A DNA stretch of 64,000 bases from Verrucomicrobiia bacterium (GCA_023953615.1 JAMLJH010000001.1:1901360-1965359); one strand, 5' to 3'. Shown: positions 18,988-29,069, counted from the stretch's first letter. Program-made: numbers and translations. Notes: generated by a model from the sequence alone, not told the origin.

Positions 18988-18989
18988 TC

Positions 18990-19763
18990 ATGAAAGTTAA
19001 ATTGAAAGTCTGGCGACAGAAAGATCGCAACACCCCCGGCCAGTTCAAAATTTACGACTCTCCCGAGTTGAACGAACACATGTCGTTCCTGGAAATGCTC
19101 GATGTGATCAACGAGGACTTGGCCAATAAAGGCGAGGAACCGATCGCGTTTGATCACGATTGTCGGGAGGGCATTTGCGGCACCTGTTCGTGCGTCATCA
19201 ACGGCAAACCGCACGGCCCGAATCGGGGCGTGGCCACCTGCCAGACGTACCTGCGCAGTTTCAAGGATGGCGATACCATTGTCGTTGAACCGTGGCGCGC
19301 CAAAGCGTTTCCGATCATCAAGGATTTGGTGGTGGACCGCACCGCGTTCGATCGCATCCAGCACGCCGGCGGTTTCATCAGCGTCCGCACCGGCGCCGCC
19401 CCGGATGCCAATGCCATTTTGGTGCCGAAGAAGGACGCCGACCTGGCCATGGACGCCGCCCAGTGTATCGGCTGTGGCGCCTGCGTGGCGGCATGTAAAA
19501 ATGCCAGCGCCATGTTGTTCGTCGCGGCGAAGGTTTCGCATCTGGGATTGTTGCCACAAGGTCAACCTGAGCGCGAACGACGTGTCTTAGCGATGGTGAA
19601 GCAGATGGACGAAGAAGGCTTCGGCGCCTGCACGGCCACCGGTTCCTGTCAGGCGGTTTGCCCCAAGGAAATCAGCATTTCCTTCATCGCCCGGATGAAT
19701 CATGACTACGGCAAAGCTCTGCTGAAGGGCGATCCGCACGCCACCACGGACGAAGCCCACTGA
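18990..19763 (+). CDS. sdhB: Succinate dehydrogenase iron-sulfur subunit
   Basis: 257 residues. The N-terminal plant-type [2Fe-2S] site is [14 protein letters not shown] with a later Cys (VATCQTY). The C-terminal ferredoxin-like region has [15 protein letters not shown] and [19 protein letters not shown] for the [4Fe-4S] and [3Fe-4S] clusters. It carries electrons from SdhA to SdhC. No clear ribosome-binding site precedes the ATG; that sequence is the end of the ORF6N gene. Confidence 0.96.
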   Translation: MKVKLKVWRQKDRNTPGQFKIYDSPELNEHMSFLEMLDVINEDLANKGEEPIAFDHDCREGICGTCSCVINGKPHGPNRGVATCQTYLRSFKDGDTIVVEPWRAKAFPIIKDLVVDRTAFDRIQHAGGFISVRTGAAPDANAILVPKKDADLAMDAAQCIGCGACVAACKNASAMLFVAAKVSHLGLLPQGQPERERRVLAMVKQMDEEGFGACTATGSCQAVCPKEISISFIARMNHDYGKALLKGDPHATTDEAH

Positions 19764-19834
19764 ACGGCGGAGTCAATCCTGATGGCTTTTCAAAGCGCGA
19801 CGGCGCTCCCCGCTGCGTCGCATCATAATCCGCG

Positions 19835-21184
19835 TCAGAACACTTTGGTGACGCCCGGCATGGCCACGGGATATTGACCATGCGCGTCCGGCAACACGGG
19901 GGGATTCGAGTTGCTGGTGAAATTTTCCAAACCCGGGGCCAGCTCCAAATCCGAATGGAAGGCGTCGTCCCAGGAAATCATCTGACCCGATTCACAGGCC
20001 ATCCGGCCCATGATGGCGGTGAAGCAGGATTTGACGCTGTATTCCGTTTCGTTGTACGGCCGGTTGTTACGGATGGCATCGAAAAACAGGTCGTGCTCGC
20101 GTTGATATTGATCACACGGCGTGCCGGTGTATTGCCAGATCAGATTTGCCGAACTGGGTTTGTGCCCTTTGAAAAGGCGCGGTTTGGATTGTCCTTCACC
20201 CAAAATCGCGCTGCCGATGGCGCCCTGAATGACATCGCCAAAAAAGTCATACGCGTTGGTAATGTGCCGTCCCTGAGCCAGTAATTTGGTGCCGTCGGCA
20301 AAGGTGTATTCCGCCGTGTAGTGATCAAAAAGCTGGTCCGGCGCGGTGCGGACCTGGCGACCACCAATGCCCTGCACGGCGACCGGCCAGTCGTTCTTGA
20401 TCCAGCAACAGATGTCAATGTTGTGGATCAGCCAGTCCACGATAAATGTCCCGTTGAGCCAGGTGAAATTACTGTAGTTGTTGATCTGGTGGGCCAGCTC
20501 GGTCATGCCGGGCGCGCGCGGTTTGAAATCCACCGGACCGTGCATCCGATTGGCCCAACAGGTGATGACGTCACCGATCAAACCCTGATGAATCTGGGCG
20601 ACGGCCTGTTCCAACGGCACGTAGTGACGGCTCATCAGGCCACTGGCGATCTTGAGATTTTTCTGCGCGGCAAGTTGACCGGCCCGGAGTACGCGGCGGA
20701 TGCCCGGCGCGTCCACCGCAAAGGATTTTTCCATGAAGATGTGGACGCCCTTGGCTACGGCGTAATCCACATGGATCGGTCGGAACGCCGGCGGGGTGGC
20801 CAGCAACACCACGTCGCCCCGGTCCAGCGCGTCAATCGCGTGTTTGAAACCATCCAGTCCCGAGAACTGTCGTTCCGGCGGCGCGTCGAGTTGCTGGGCA
20901 AACTTGGGTTTGAGGTGGTTGAGCGTGTGCTGCATCCGCTCGGGAAAAAAATCCGCCAAGGCCCACAGCTTGACCGGCCCGGCAGTCGAGAGCGCTTGCG
21001 CCACCGCACCAGAGCCGCGTCCACCGCAGCCCACCAACGCCAGTTTGATGGTGTTGTTTTCCGCTGCGTAAGCGCGGGTGGCAATGGCCCGGGCCAGCGC
21101 CGCTCCCGCGGCGGCTTTGGCCGACGTGGATAGAAACTCGCGTCGCGTTGAGGTGACCGTTCTTTTTGTTGCTGTTGTGTTCAT
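19835..21184 (-). CDS. Tat-exported Gfo/Idh/MocA family oxidoreductase
   Basis: 449 residues. Twin-arginine signal STRREFLSTSAKAAAGAALA, then a Rossmann fold (LALVGCGGRGSGAVAQAL) and the Gfo/Idh/MocA catalytic domain (KGVHIFMEKSFAVDAPGIRRVL; the Lys of EKS-type motifs is conserved). These exported proteins are very common in Planctomycetes/Verrucomicrobia and are thought to act on sugars or their derivatives with tightly bound NAD(P). It lies 39 bases downstream of the DUF6807 gene, likely in one operon. Confidence 0.93.
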   Translation of the reverse strand: MNTTATKRTVTSTRREFLSTSAKAAAGAALARAIATRAYAAENNTIKLALVGCGGRGSGAVAQALSTAGPVKLWALADFFPERMQHTLNHLKPKFAQQLDAPPERQFSGLDGFKHAIDALDRGDVVLLATPPAFRPIHVDYAVAKGVHIFMEKSFAVDAPGIRRVLRAGQLAAQKNLKIASGLMSRHYVPLEQAVAQIHQGLIGDVITCWANRMHGPVDFKPRAPGMTELAHQINNYSNFTWLNGTFIVDWLIHNIDICCWIKNDWPVAVQGIGGRQVRTAPDQLFDHYTAEYTFADGTKLLAQGRHITNAYDFFGDVIQGAIGSAILGEGQSKPRLFKGHKPSSANLIWQYTGTPCDQYQREHDLFFDAIRNNRPYNETEYSVKSCFTAIMGRMACESGQMISWDDAFHSDLELAPGLENFTSNSNPPVLPDAHGQYPVAMPGVTKVF

Positions 21185-21223
21185 TGTTCGATGGGTTGCG
21201 CCACCGCCGCCCCGGCGGCTGGG

Positions 21224-22192
21224 TTATGGTCTCGACCACGTTTCGGCTCGCCGCGCGATAAATTCTCGCGACTGGTTTTCCGAATATACCGTCAGCAAAT
21301 AGCGCAGGCGGAACCGGTCGCCACCCCGATACTCGAGTGGCTTCTGGTTCAAACCCTGGGTCACGGCCAGATAAGCGAACGGTTCGGTCATGGTGAAAAA
21401 CCGGGCGCGGTCGTTGGCGTTTGCGTTGGGTCCAAACAGCGCCAGCATGATGTTCTGATTGGCCATCATTCCGGACGCGCTGGTCCACTTGGCGGGAATC
21501 ACATTTTGCGTGTTGTCGCCGGTGTAAGCCACTCCTTCTGAGTTCGCAAATTGCGCGACTTTATTAAACGCCTCCGGCAGACGTAAACCGAGACCATTGT
21601 AATTGGCGCCGCGCAGTTGCACTTGAGGGGTGTTGGTCCCCAGCTCGAACTGAGCCTCCCAAACCAGCGCCACTTCTCCGGCCCTTTCATCCACGGTCAA
21701 AGTCAGAGTGCGTTTTTCGATCAACAGCGCGACGGCGGTCGAGTCTACCACCATCCGATTGGTAAAGGCGACCCAATGAATCCACTGGGTGAAAGCTGCT
21801 TCCGGCTGGCCGTTGGAATTTCTGCCGGGAGTTCCCGGTTCGAGCCGAATGGATTTTTCGACACCCGGCTCGTCCTGTTCTTCCCAGAAGTTGATTCCGT
21901 TCACATGAACGGCGTACATCAGACCGTGATGATGCGGATGATCGGCGGGCGCATCGCGCAGCACATTTTCGCCGCGCAACGTGTATAGTTCGCGCACGTA
22001 AGGTTTGATTTGTGTCTGGGCGAAGGCATAGACCAGCAGCGGTTTTCCGCGATACGACCATTGCAGTTCGTCGGCGGCCTGATTCACAACCTGGCTTATC
22101 GGCTCGGCGGTTGAACGCACCGACGGTTCGGCTGCGGGCAGCGTGATGCCCAGGCAACCGCAAAACAGCGAAACCAGAAAGGTGCGATTCAT
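21224..22192 (-). CDS. DUF6807 (PmoA-like) secreted protein
   Basis: 322 residues, ATG at 22192 followed by a signal peptide (NRTFLVSLFCGCLGITLPA). Conserved features of the family are RGENVLRDAPADHPHHHGL and the region around NGLGLRLPEAFN. Many members are found beside Gfo/Idh/MocA genes and in carbohydrate loci, but the biochemical role is not established. Here it precedes a Gfo/Idh/MocA gene and is divergent from an alpha-galactosidase, so a role in galactoside or other glycan metabolism is plausible. Confidence 0.85.
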   Translation of the reverse strand: MNRTFLVSLFCGCLGITLPAAEPSVRSTAEPISQVVNQAADELQWSYRGKPLLVYAFAQTQIKPYVRELYTLRGENVLRDAPADHPHHHGLMYAVHVNGINFWEEQDEPGVEKSIRLEPGTPGRNSNGQPEAAFTQWIHWVAFTNRMVVDSTAVALLIEKRTLTLTVDERAGEVALVWEAQFELGTNTPQVQLRGANYNGLGLRLPEAFNKVAQFANSEGVAYTGDNTQNVIPAKWTSASGMMANQNIMLALFGPNANANDRARFFTMTEPFAYLAVTQGLNQKPLEYRGGDRFRLRYLLTVYSENQSREFIARRAETWSRP

Positions 22193-22475
22193 ACGATGAC
22201 CTATTTCTCTACCAACGCGTCCACGGAGGCAAATCAATTCTGACCCGAAGCGGGGATTGACCGAAGCTCGTTTTGCGCGCAAGGTTACGCCGTTAAAACG
22301 CCAGTTTGCTTTATGCCATCCGATCGCCCCGCGTCTCGCGCTTTGCGACTCAAAACCAGTCGTTGTTCTCGGCTTGTTCCGTTAAGGAGCGGCCGCCGCG
22401 CCGATCTTGCCTTGCTTGAACGATCAGTGGTCATGGCGAGCGTTGTCGTGCCGCACCTTTTCATACGTGCTTGAG

Positions 22476-24440
22476 ATGCATATCCGCCGCGCAATTTTTG
22501 GTTTCTTGATGGTTTTTCTGACCAGCCTTCTTGACGTGACGGCGGCGGAAACGGTCTGGCTCGACACGCTTGAAATCACGGGGATAACCCAGGGCTGGGG
22601 CGTGGCGCAGGCAAATCGCGGTATGCGCGAACAGCCGCTTTCCATTGGCGGACGTAAATTCGATCGCGGCGTTGGCACGCACGCAATCAGCACGACGCGC
22701 CTTGAATTGGCCGGCGGCACCGAACGCTTTCTCGCTTACGTTGGCGTGGACGACAACGCCCGCGGTCCCGCCACGATCAGCTTCAAAATCGTGGCGGATA
22801 ACCGTACGGTGTGGCAATCCGGCGTAATGAAACCCGGCGCCGCCGCCCGGGAAGTGAATGTGGATCTGCGCGGCGTGCAAACGCTATTGCTGCTCGTTGG
22901 TGATGGTGGCGATGGGATTAGTTTTGATCACGCAGATTGGGCGGAAGCGCGGTTTATGGTTACCGGGACCAAACCGCGAATCGTGGGCGTGCCGATTGAG
23001 CCGGCCGTGATTCTGACGCCCAAACCGGGACCGGCCCCGCGCCTCAACGGCCCGAGCCTCTATGGTTGCCGCCCGGGCCATCCGTTTCTGTATCGCATTC
23101 CCGCCCAAGGCGAACGGCCCATGACTTTTTCGGTGGACGAGATGCCCGATGGATTGAAGCTGGACACCACCACGGGCATCATCAGTGGTGTCACCCCGCC
23201 GCGCGGCGAATATCACCTGACGTTGCGCGCGCAGAACCCGCATGGCCGCGCCGCGCGCTCGTTCAAGATTGTTTGTGGAGACACCCTTTCCCTGACGCCC
23301 TCGATGGGTTGGAATCATTGGTATGCGCATTACGACCGGATCACCGACGCGATGGTGCGCCAGGCGGCGGACCTCCTGGTGAGTCGCGGCCTTGCGGACG
23401 TTGGCTATCAGTACGTGAGCGTTGACGATTGTTGGATGAACGCAGAGAAACCCAAAGACCCGTTGCGCGGCGGTCCACTCCGCGACGAGCGCGGCAACAT
23501 CGTTCCGAACCGCTACTTTCCCGATATGAAGGGACTGACGGATTACATCCACGCCAAGGGATTGAAGGCGGGGATTTACACGTCGCCCGGGCCGCGGACC
23601 TGCGGCGGATTTGCCGGCAGCTACCAGCACGAAGCCCAGGACGCGAGGCAGTTCGCGGATTGGGGATTCGATTTGCTGAAGTACGACTGGTGCTCCTATG
23701 GCGAGATCGCCCGGGGCGACACCAATCTCGCCACGTTCCAAAAACCCTATCAACTCATGGGCGATCTGTTGCGGCAACAATCGCGGGACATTCTGCTGAA
23801 TCTTTGCCAATACGGCATGGCCAACGTCTGGGAATGGGGCGCAGCGGTTGGCGGTCAAAGCTGGCGCACGGCGGATGATCTGGGTTTGGAGCTACACAAC
23901 ATTTTCAATGTGGCGCTGAAGAATGTCGAACATCGGGCCTGGTCGCGGCCGGGCAGTTGGAATGATCCGGACTACATTCAGATCGGCTACATCGGCAATG
24001 CGCGGGGCGGCGGGCTGCCCGCTCCCTGTCCGCTCACACCAACCGAGCAATACTCTTTCATGTCGCTCTGGTGTCTGATGGCGGCGCCGCTGTTCTACAG
24101 CGGGGACTTGACCCAACTCGACGATTTCACCCTCAACGTGCTCGGCAATCCTGAAGTGATTGCCGTGAATCAAGATCCGTTGGGCCAGTGCGCGCGCATC
24201 GTTAATCTTGATGAAATCACTTTCATCATGGTGAAGGATCTGGCCGATGGCGCCAAAGCCGTCGGCTTATGCAACCGCAGCGAACTCGAGGTTGAGATCA
24301 CCGCGACCTGGGCCGACCTGGGAATCGAGGCCGAGCCGCACGTTCGGGATTTGTGGCGGCAGCAAGACCTGGGGCGATTTCCCAAAGCGTTTTCCGCCAC
24401 GGTGCCGCGTCACGGCGTGATGCTGATCCAGGCGCGCTAA
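22476..24440 (+). CDS. GH27 alpha-galactosidase with N-terminal NPCBM domain, secreted
   Basis: 654 residues. A signal peptide (RRAIFGFLMVFLTSLLDVTAA) is followed by an NPCBM/NEW2 domain (FDRGVGTHAISTTRLEL...), a putative Ig-like domain (MPDGLKLDTTTGIISGVTP) and the GH27 barrel from TPSMGWNHWYAHYDRI. The likely nucleophile is Asp404 in LKYDWCSYG and the acid/base Asp467 in SWRTADDLG. It should release alpha-linked galactose. I preferred the ATG at 22476 over a TTG 69 bases upstream because it begins the signal peptide. Confidence 0.93.
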   Translation: MHIRRAIFGFLMVFLTSLLDVTAAETVWLDTLEITGITQGWGVAQANRGMREQPLSIGGRKFDRGVGTHAISTTRLELAGGTERFLAYVGVDDNARGPATISFKIVADNRTVWQSGVMKPGAAAREVNVDLRGVQTLLLLVGDGGDGISFDHADWAEARFMVTGTKPRIVGVPIEPAVILTPKPGPAPRLNGPSLYGCRPGHPFLYRIPAQGERPMTFSVDEMPDGLKLDTTTGIISGVTPPRGEYHLTLRAQNPHGRAARSFKIVCGDTLSLTPSMGWNHWYAHYDRITDAMVRQAADLLVSRGLADVGYQYVSVDDCWMNAEKPKDPLRGGPLRDERGNIVPNRYFPDMKGLTDYIHAKGLKAGIYTSPGPRTCGGFAGSYQHEAQDARQFADWGFDLLKYDWCSYGEIARGDTNLATFQKPYQLMGDLLRQQSRDILLNLCQYGMANVWEWGAAVGGQSWRTADDLGLELHNIFNVALKNVEHRAWSRPGSWNDPDYIQIGYIGNARGGGLPAPCPLTPTEQYSFMSLWCLMAAPLFYSGDLTQLDDFTLNVLGNPEVIAVNQDPLGQCARIVNLDEITFIMVKDLADGAKAVGLCNRSELEVEITATWADLGIEAEPHVRDLWRQQDLGRFPKAFSATVPRHGVMLIQAR

Positions 24441-24443
24441 AAT

Positions 24444-24650
24444 ACGACCGCGAAATACTCGAACAAGAAGGCAAGGGAATGATGGGCAAAGGAATGGGGA
24501 ATGGGGGAGCACCGCCGTCTCGGCGGTCGTCGTTCGCGTCTCGCGGACGACATCCCGGTTCTGATAACTGAAACCGGTAGGGCGCGTCACTCCGTGCGCG
24601 CCGTCGGGTGATGCGGAATTGCGGCGGGACGCCGCAGCCACATTATTGGC
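24444..24650. repeat. Repeat family B, copy 1
   Basis: Shares with 35903-36149, 41101-41260 and 42782-42955 a series: ACCGCGAAATAC, AAGGCAAGGGAATGA, a GGGGGAGCACCGCCG segment, then the GTCGTTCGCGTCTCGCGGACGAC hairpin. Here and in copy 2 it goes on to GTAGGGCGCGTCACTCCG and GCGGCG(G/A)GACGCCGC hairpins. Confidence 0.85.
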
Positions 24651-24653
24651 CGG

Positions 24654-24833
24654 GACGATTCGATTGGAGTTTGGGTGGAACGGGCCACTGGCCCGTTCGG
24701 TCGGGCTACCAGCCTGACCGCCAAACGCAAAGAGAGTGAACCCAATGGTGCGTGATCTCCGTGCGCCAGGCTGGGTGGCAGGTTGCCGCCCAGAACGGCC
24801 AAGTTGGCCGTTCCACCCGGACCAACTGCATCG
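24654..24833. repeat. Repeat family C, copy 2
   Basis: Second copy of the element at 10436-10612; the same hairpins occur in the same order with scattered substitutions. Confidence 0.8.
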
Positions 24834-24891
24834 TTCCGGCTTGGTGATCTTTGCGTGCTTTGCGGTTTTAACTAGACCTCGGGTGGAACGA

Positions 24892-27800
24892 CTACCGTTT
24901 CGCCATCTTTGGGGTCGGTGGTGCGGCTTTCAAACGAAGAGTCGTAAATGCATTCGGCTGGTAGGGCACGGTGATGACATGGTCTTTGACGGTCAATTTG
25001 CGCTGGTTCTCCTCGACGCCATTGCACAACCAGGCCGATTGCAGGCGGAACGCTTCCGAATGTAGTTTCGCTTCGCCCGCGCGGCCGGCCACTTCCCGTA
25101 CACGCAGCACAAAACCATCGCCATCCTCGGCGGCTTTCAACGTCACGATTTCCAGATTCGGCGCCTCCACGGTGAAGAAGGAAGCGCCGCGCGCGGGCAT
25201 GGGTCGGCCCGCTTGCGAGATCGCCGCCGAGAATGAGGAAAGGTGCGGATAACCCAGCACCGGTGTGCGCGTGTCCTCATCGAACCGCGCCAGCGCTTCG
25301 CGGTTCAAGCCGCGCCCGCTGGTGATGGCGTAACGAAAGACCAGCGTCCCGCCCTGTTGCGCGCGGTAGTTGGTGAACCAGTAATTGTTCAGCGCATAGG
25401 AATAGACGTGACCGTTTTTGATCGGCAGATGCGAAAGCCAGAGGCCGCGATTGATGTCGGTAAGCGTGACCAGCGGCGCATCGGCCGTGGACCAAGCCAC
25501 CGAGAAATCACCATCGCGCACGTGCACCAGGTTTTGCGGGGTGAACCATTCACGACATGCTCCCGGCATCTGGTCCTCGTTCGGGCGCACCCAGCCGTTT
25601 TGAATTTGGTATTCCAGCGCCGGTTGTTGCGCGGCAAACGGGAACGCGAAGTAAACCGCCTCCTTGGCGCGCGTCTCCTCCTTCTCGATCGTGTTGACGA
25701 TGTCCACCCGTTTGAGCTGATCGTAAAGCCGGTATTCACTCTGCACTCGCGGCGTGTGTTTGGATTTGGTTTGCACAAGCAAACGCGATCCGAGCGGGGT
25801 GCACTGGAGTTGGATATCGGTGACGCTTTCCGGTTCGTGGATGGTCAGGCTGGCGGGCGGCGTGCCGAAATTGCAGTTCAGAATCTGCGAATTTTCGCCG
25901 CCGCTGACGTAAAGATACTCGTTCAACTGGTAAGCCGCCTGCGGATCGAGCAGCTCGCGCTTTTCCTGTTTGTCGAACAAGCTGCGCAATCCGCCCGTCC
26001 GCCGATCCACCACCAGCCGGTAGAATTCATTCTCAATCGTGTCGCCCGGCGCGGATTCATTGGCGCGATGCGCCTGGGCCTGCCAGCCGCGGATGCCGTA
26101 AGCCTTGTAACCCAGCGCCGGCACCTCCGGCGCGAGGAAGCGCACTTTGCGCCAGCCATCCTGCTCGGCGTAAATGTCCATCGGGATGACGCGATCATCG
26201 GCCAGGTCCACGAGTTGTTCGTTGCTGTTCAACTCGGTTTCGATCACCGCCGTGCGCGCGCGGTTCTGCCAGTTGAACGCGATGATGCTGCTGCCGTCCA
26301 CTTCGATGACCTGCGCCAGCCGGTTGTTGGCGCGGGCCAGCAACGTCCGCGCGTCCAGATTCGCGCGGGTGGCGTAGCTCGCTTTGATTTCCCATTGCTG
26401 CTCGACGAATTGCCGGCCCGGTTGCGAGACGCTGTTGTGCGCGCCCCAGGTGTGTTCGTTGTAAAACATCACGTTGCGCCAGGCGTGCCAGAAGTCCTCG
26501 GCGGGATAGCGGTTGCGCGGTTCAAAGAGGCTGGCCAGGGCCGCGGCAGTTTCCGCCGCGGGCAGAATTTTTTGCGTTTGCCGGTTCAACGCCGTGGCTT
26601 GCGCGGTGGAACCCGCGCCGTCTTCCCAATAAGCGCCGCAATCACCGCGATACACCGGCAGCCGGTCGGCAAAGTGTTGCTCCACGTAGTTGAAGTATTC
26701 GCCGTCCGTGGCGACGATCAGTTTGGGAAACTCGAACTCCTGATTCCACGCGGCGATGGTATCCGCCTCGCCGGTGTCCGGAATGGCGGCGTTATCCACG
26801 TACGCGCCGTAAATCATCACCGCATCCGGCGCGTAATCCGCGCGCTCGTAGCGCACGAGGAACTGCGGCACGCTGCTCTTGAGATAGGCTACGCTGGAAA
26901 CGTCCTGCCCCCAGCCCGGTCCCACCAACCGCTTGAGTTGCACGTAACTGCGCGCGTACCACATGAAAATCCGCTCGCCGTTCATGCCCTCCCACCAATA
27001 GGGCGAATCTTCGTTCAGGTGACTGTGATGCAGAATCGGGGCGCGCGTTTGGTTCGCGCCGTTGGCGAAGCCCTTGATGCCCGCGTCGCTGAACAGCGTC
27101 GGCAAAAACCAACTGTGCGACGGCGCATCGGTGAGGCACGCGAAATCGAAATTGCCGTCATGTTCGCGATGCAGCCGGTGCGTGAAGTACATGGCGCGAT
27201 ACAACTCCTCGCCCGAGCAGATGCCCGTCATCAAATTCAGGTAGAGCGCGTTCACGCCGAGTCGCTGCTGTTTGAGCCGGGTGTAAAACTCCTTTTGGTA
27301 CGGCGGCGTGCGGCAATCGAGAAAGTTGTCCACCAGCCACGCCGTTTCAAAATTGAATTTGTAGGCGGGAAACTGGCGCAGAATGTTGAGCACTTGATCC
27401 GAATTGCGATTGTCCAGTTCGTTCACATGCGGTTGCAGATCGGTATAGCCAACGTCGTTATGCACCTTGGGACAAACGAACACGCGCCATTGTTTCGCGG
27501 GTTGAAAGGGGCGGGTCACTTCCTGCCGTTGCGCATCCCGGATCACGGTCAATTGGGCGGGACCGGCGGGAACACTCGCCGGCACCAGCACCGGCTCGGT
27601 CAATTCGCCAAAGTCATAAGGGCTGTTGAAAGCGGTGGTGTAGGTGTGGCGGCCCAGTTGCAATCGCGCTTCGCCCTGCGTGAACGGCGTCTGGAACGGC
27701 ACGACGACGTGGCACACTTCCACCAGTTTGCCGCCTTGTTTTTTGAAAAAGATGGTGGGTTGAAGGTGCGGCGTTAAATCCGGCGCGCTGGCGGCCGCCT

Positions 27801-28389
27801 GGAAGGTGATGGCGTCGTACGCCAGATTACCCACGCCCAACGGAATCAGCGTGATCTGGTTGTCCCGGGCTTGCAGCCACTCGCCTTTGACGGGAATGAC
27901 CAGCCGCTGTTCCGCCAGCAACATGTCGTTGCCCTGCTCCCCCCACATTGAGTGTTTGGACGCGGGGCGGATGGGAAAAATACCGGTCTTTCCGTTCACC
28001 CGCACCTTGAACTGTTGCGGGGCACCGGTGGTGAAAATCAGGTCCAACACCAGCTCGTAGTTCGCGCTCGCCGCTTCCGCCAGATCGAAACGAATCGTGT
28101 AGGGCCGTTCCGTAACCTGACCATCAAAACCCGTGGCGCCCTGATGCTGTCCCGCGAAATCCCGGCTGGGCGTACTTTGTCCGATGGTAAAGGTCAATTC
28201 ACCCCGGCCCCCCGGAGCGAACTCGATCCCGACGCCATCGGGTTTGCCGATGGACCAGAGCGGCGCGGCGCCGGCGCTTCCACCGCATAGCAATCCGCCG
28301 ATCAATACGGCCAGGCCGCCGCGTAGAATCGAGGGAGCGCGTTGGATGAGTGAGGTGGCGTGGCGACGAAAAACAAAGGAGTGGCGCAT
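24892..28389 (-). CDS. GH38-like glycoside hydrolase with N-terminal carbohydrate-binding domain, secreted
   Basis: 1165 residues from ATG at 28389. A signal-like segment (LRGGLAVLIGGLLCGGSAGA) is followed by a beta domain resembling the polysaccharide-lyase family 4 domain III/CBM type (YELVLDLIFTTGAPQQFKVR...). The GH38-type barrel starts at FVCPKVHNDVGYTDLQ, corresponding to the usual HxHxDxGW-like entry, and a long C-terminal beta region follows. Alpha-mannosidases are the best-known members; the altered entry motif means the substrate is uncertain. It follows the EF-hand gene by 5 bases. Confidence 0.8.
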   Translation of the reverse strand: MRHSFVFRRHATSLIQRAPSILRGGLAVLIGGLLCGGSAGAAPLWSIGKPDGVGIEFAPGGRGELTFTIGQSTPSRDFAGQHQGATGFDGQVTERPYTIRFDLAEAASANYELVLDLIFTTGAPQQFKVRVNGKTGIFPIRPASKHSMWGEQGNDMLLAEQRLVIPVKGEWLQARDNQITLIPLGVGNLAYDAITFQAAASAPDLTPHLQPTIFFKKQGGKLVEVCHVVVPFQTPFTQGEARLQLGRHTYTTAFNSPYDFGELTEPVLVPASVPAGPAQLTVIRDAQRQEVTRPFQPAKQWRVFVCPKVHNDVGYTDLQPHVNELDNRNSDQVLNILRQFPAYKFNFETAWLVDNFLDCRTPPYQKEFYTRLKQQRLGVNALYLNLMTGICSGEELYRAMYFTHRLHREHDGNFDFACLTDAPSHSWFLPTLFSDAGIKGFANGANQTRAPILHHSHLNEDSPYWWEGMNGERIFMWYARSYVQLKRLVGPGWGQDVSSVAYLKSSVPQFLVRYERADYAPDAVMIYGAYVDNAAIPDTGEADTIAAWNQEFEFPKLIVATDGEYFNYVEQHFADRLPVYRGDCGAYWEDGAGSTAQATALNRQTQKILPAAETAAALASLFEPRNRYPAEDFWHAWRNVMFYNEHTWGAHNSVSQPGRQFVEQQWEIKASYATRANLDARTLLARANNRLAQVIEVDGSSIIAFNWQNRARTAVIETELNSNEQLVDLADDRVIPMDIYAEQDGWRKVRFLAPEVPALGYKAYGIRGWQAQAHRANESAPGDTIENEFYRLVVDRRTGGLRSLFDKQEKRELLDPQAAYQLNEYLYVSGGENSQILNCNFGTPPASLTIHEPESVTDIQLQCTPLGSRLLVQTKSKHTPRVQSEYRLYDQLKRVDIVNTIEKEETRAKEAVYFAFPFAAQQPALEYQIQNGWVRPNEDQMPGACREWFTPQNLVHVRDGDFSVAWSTADAPLVTLTDINRGLWLSHLPIKNGHVYSYALNNYWFTNYRAQQGGTLVFRYAITSGRGLNREALARFDEDTRTPVLGYPHLSSFSAAISQAGRPMPARGASFFTVEAPNLEIVTLKAAEDGDGFVLRVREVAGRAGEAKLHSEAFRLQSAWLCNGVEENQRKLTVKDHVITVPYQPNAFTTLRLKAAPPTPKMAKR

Positions 28390-28394
28390 AACAT

Positions 28395-29069
28395 TCAAGG
28401 TTGTTGCGGGCGATGCGTCTCCGCCTGCTTGGGCGGCGGCGCGCTGGGTTTCTTGGCGGCCTCGGGTTTGAAGACGGCCCGTCCGGAGCGCGAATCGAGT
28501 TGGCGCAACTGCGGTTCGCCCCGGTTGATGAACTTCACCTGCGTCAGATGCGACGACCCCAGAATCTTCGGCAGGCGGGATTGGATGATGATGGTGGCGT
28601 CGCGCGCCGACACGCGGTAGTGCGCCCGCAACGTGGCGTGGTGGCCGTCCAGTTCGGGAAAAATGCCGGAGGTTTCCGCGCTCACTTTTTGCCCCGCCAC
28701 CGTCAGCGTCAGGTGCTCCAGCAATTGTTGCGTGATTTTATCCCCTTGCGCGGCGACTTCCGCCGGATCCAGCCGCCCGTTTTGGTTCGTGTCCACCGTG
28801 CTGAAGTTGGCCATTTCAAACGGATTGAAATTCAAATCCAGATGCACGTAATCATCATCCACCACCACCGTGAGGTAACTGATGGGCAACAGATGCGCGC
28901 GGCTGGAATGGACCCAGCCCACCAGCCCGGACAGCAACCACAACCCCAGCCAGAAGTGAAGCGGAAACGCGCGCGCGCGCCATCGCAAAGCGCCGCGCGG
29001 TTGCCGGTGCGCTTCGGATTTTGAATCAAGCAACCGCCTGGGGTTCGCTGAAAATTGTTGTTCGCTCAT
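28395..29069 (-). CDS. Membrane-anchored EF-hand protein, function unknown
   Basis: 224 residues from ATG at 29069. A membrane or signal segment (FPLHFWLGLWLLSGLVGW) is followed by a beta-rich domain with one EF-hand-like loop, DTNQNGRLDPAEV. The C-terminus is Pro/Lys-rich. The beginning AHLLPISYLTVVVDDDYVHLDL recalls the exported domain found next to HupE/UreJ-type transporters, but none is here. The GH38-like gene starts 5 bases after its stop, so they share a transcript. The region upstream to 29310 (about 240 bases) shows nothing else. Confidence 0.6.
   Translation of the reverse strand: MSEQQFSANPRRLLDSKSEAHRQPRGALRWRARAFPLHFWLGLWLLSGLVGWVHSSRAHLLPISYLTVVVDDDYVHLDLNFNPFEMANFSTVDTNQNGRLDPAEVAAQGDKITQQLLEHLTLTVAGQKVSAETSGIFPELDGHHATLRAHYRVSARDATIIIQSRLPKILGSSHLTQVKFINRGEPQLRQLDSRSGRAVFKPEAAKKPSAPPPKQAETHRPQQP

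Larger units (their letters stand above)
24441..24891. other. Gene-free stretch of repeat families B and C
   Basis: About 450 bases between the convergent ends of the GH27 and GH38-like genes, almost entirely repeat: family B at 24444-24650 and family C at 24654-24833. Nothing else was seen. Confidence 0.75.

Noticed and set aside
19798..19822. Rho-independent terminator after sdhB
   Set aside because: The GCGACG/CGTCGC stem has a 12-base loop and no T-run on either strand; evidence is too weak to annotate.
25243..27777. Open frame of 844 codons on the plus strand
   Set aside because: It is fully antisense to the GH38-like gene, rich in Arg/His/Gly from GC-biased codon complement, and has no family motifs.
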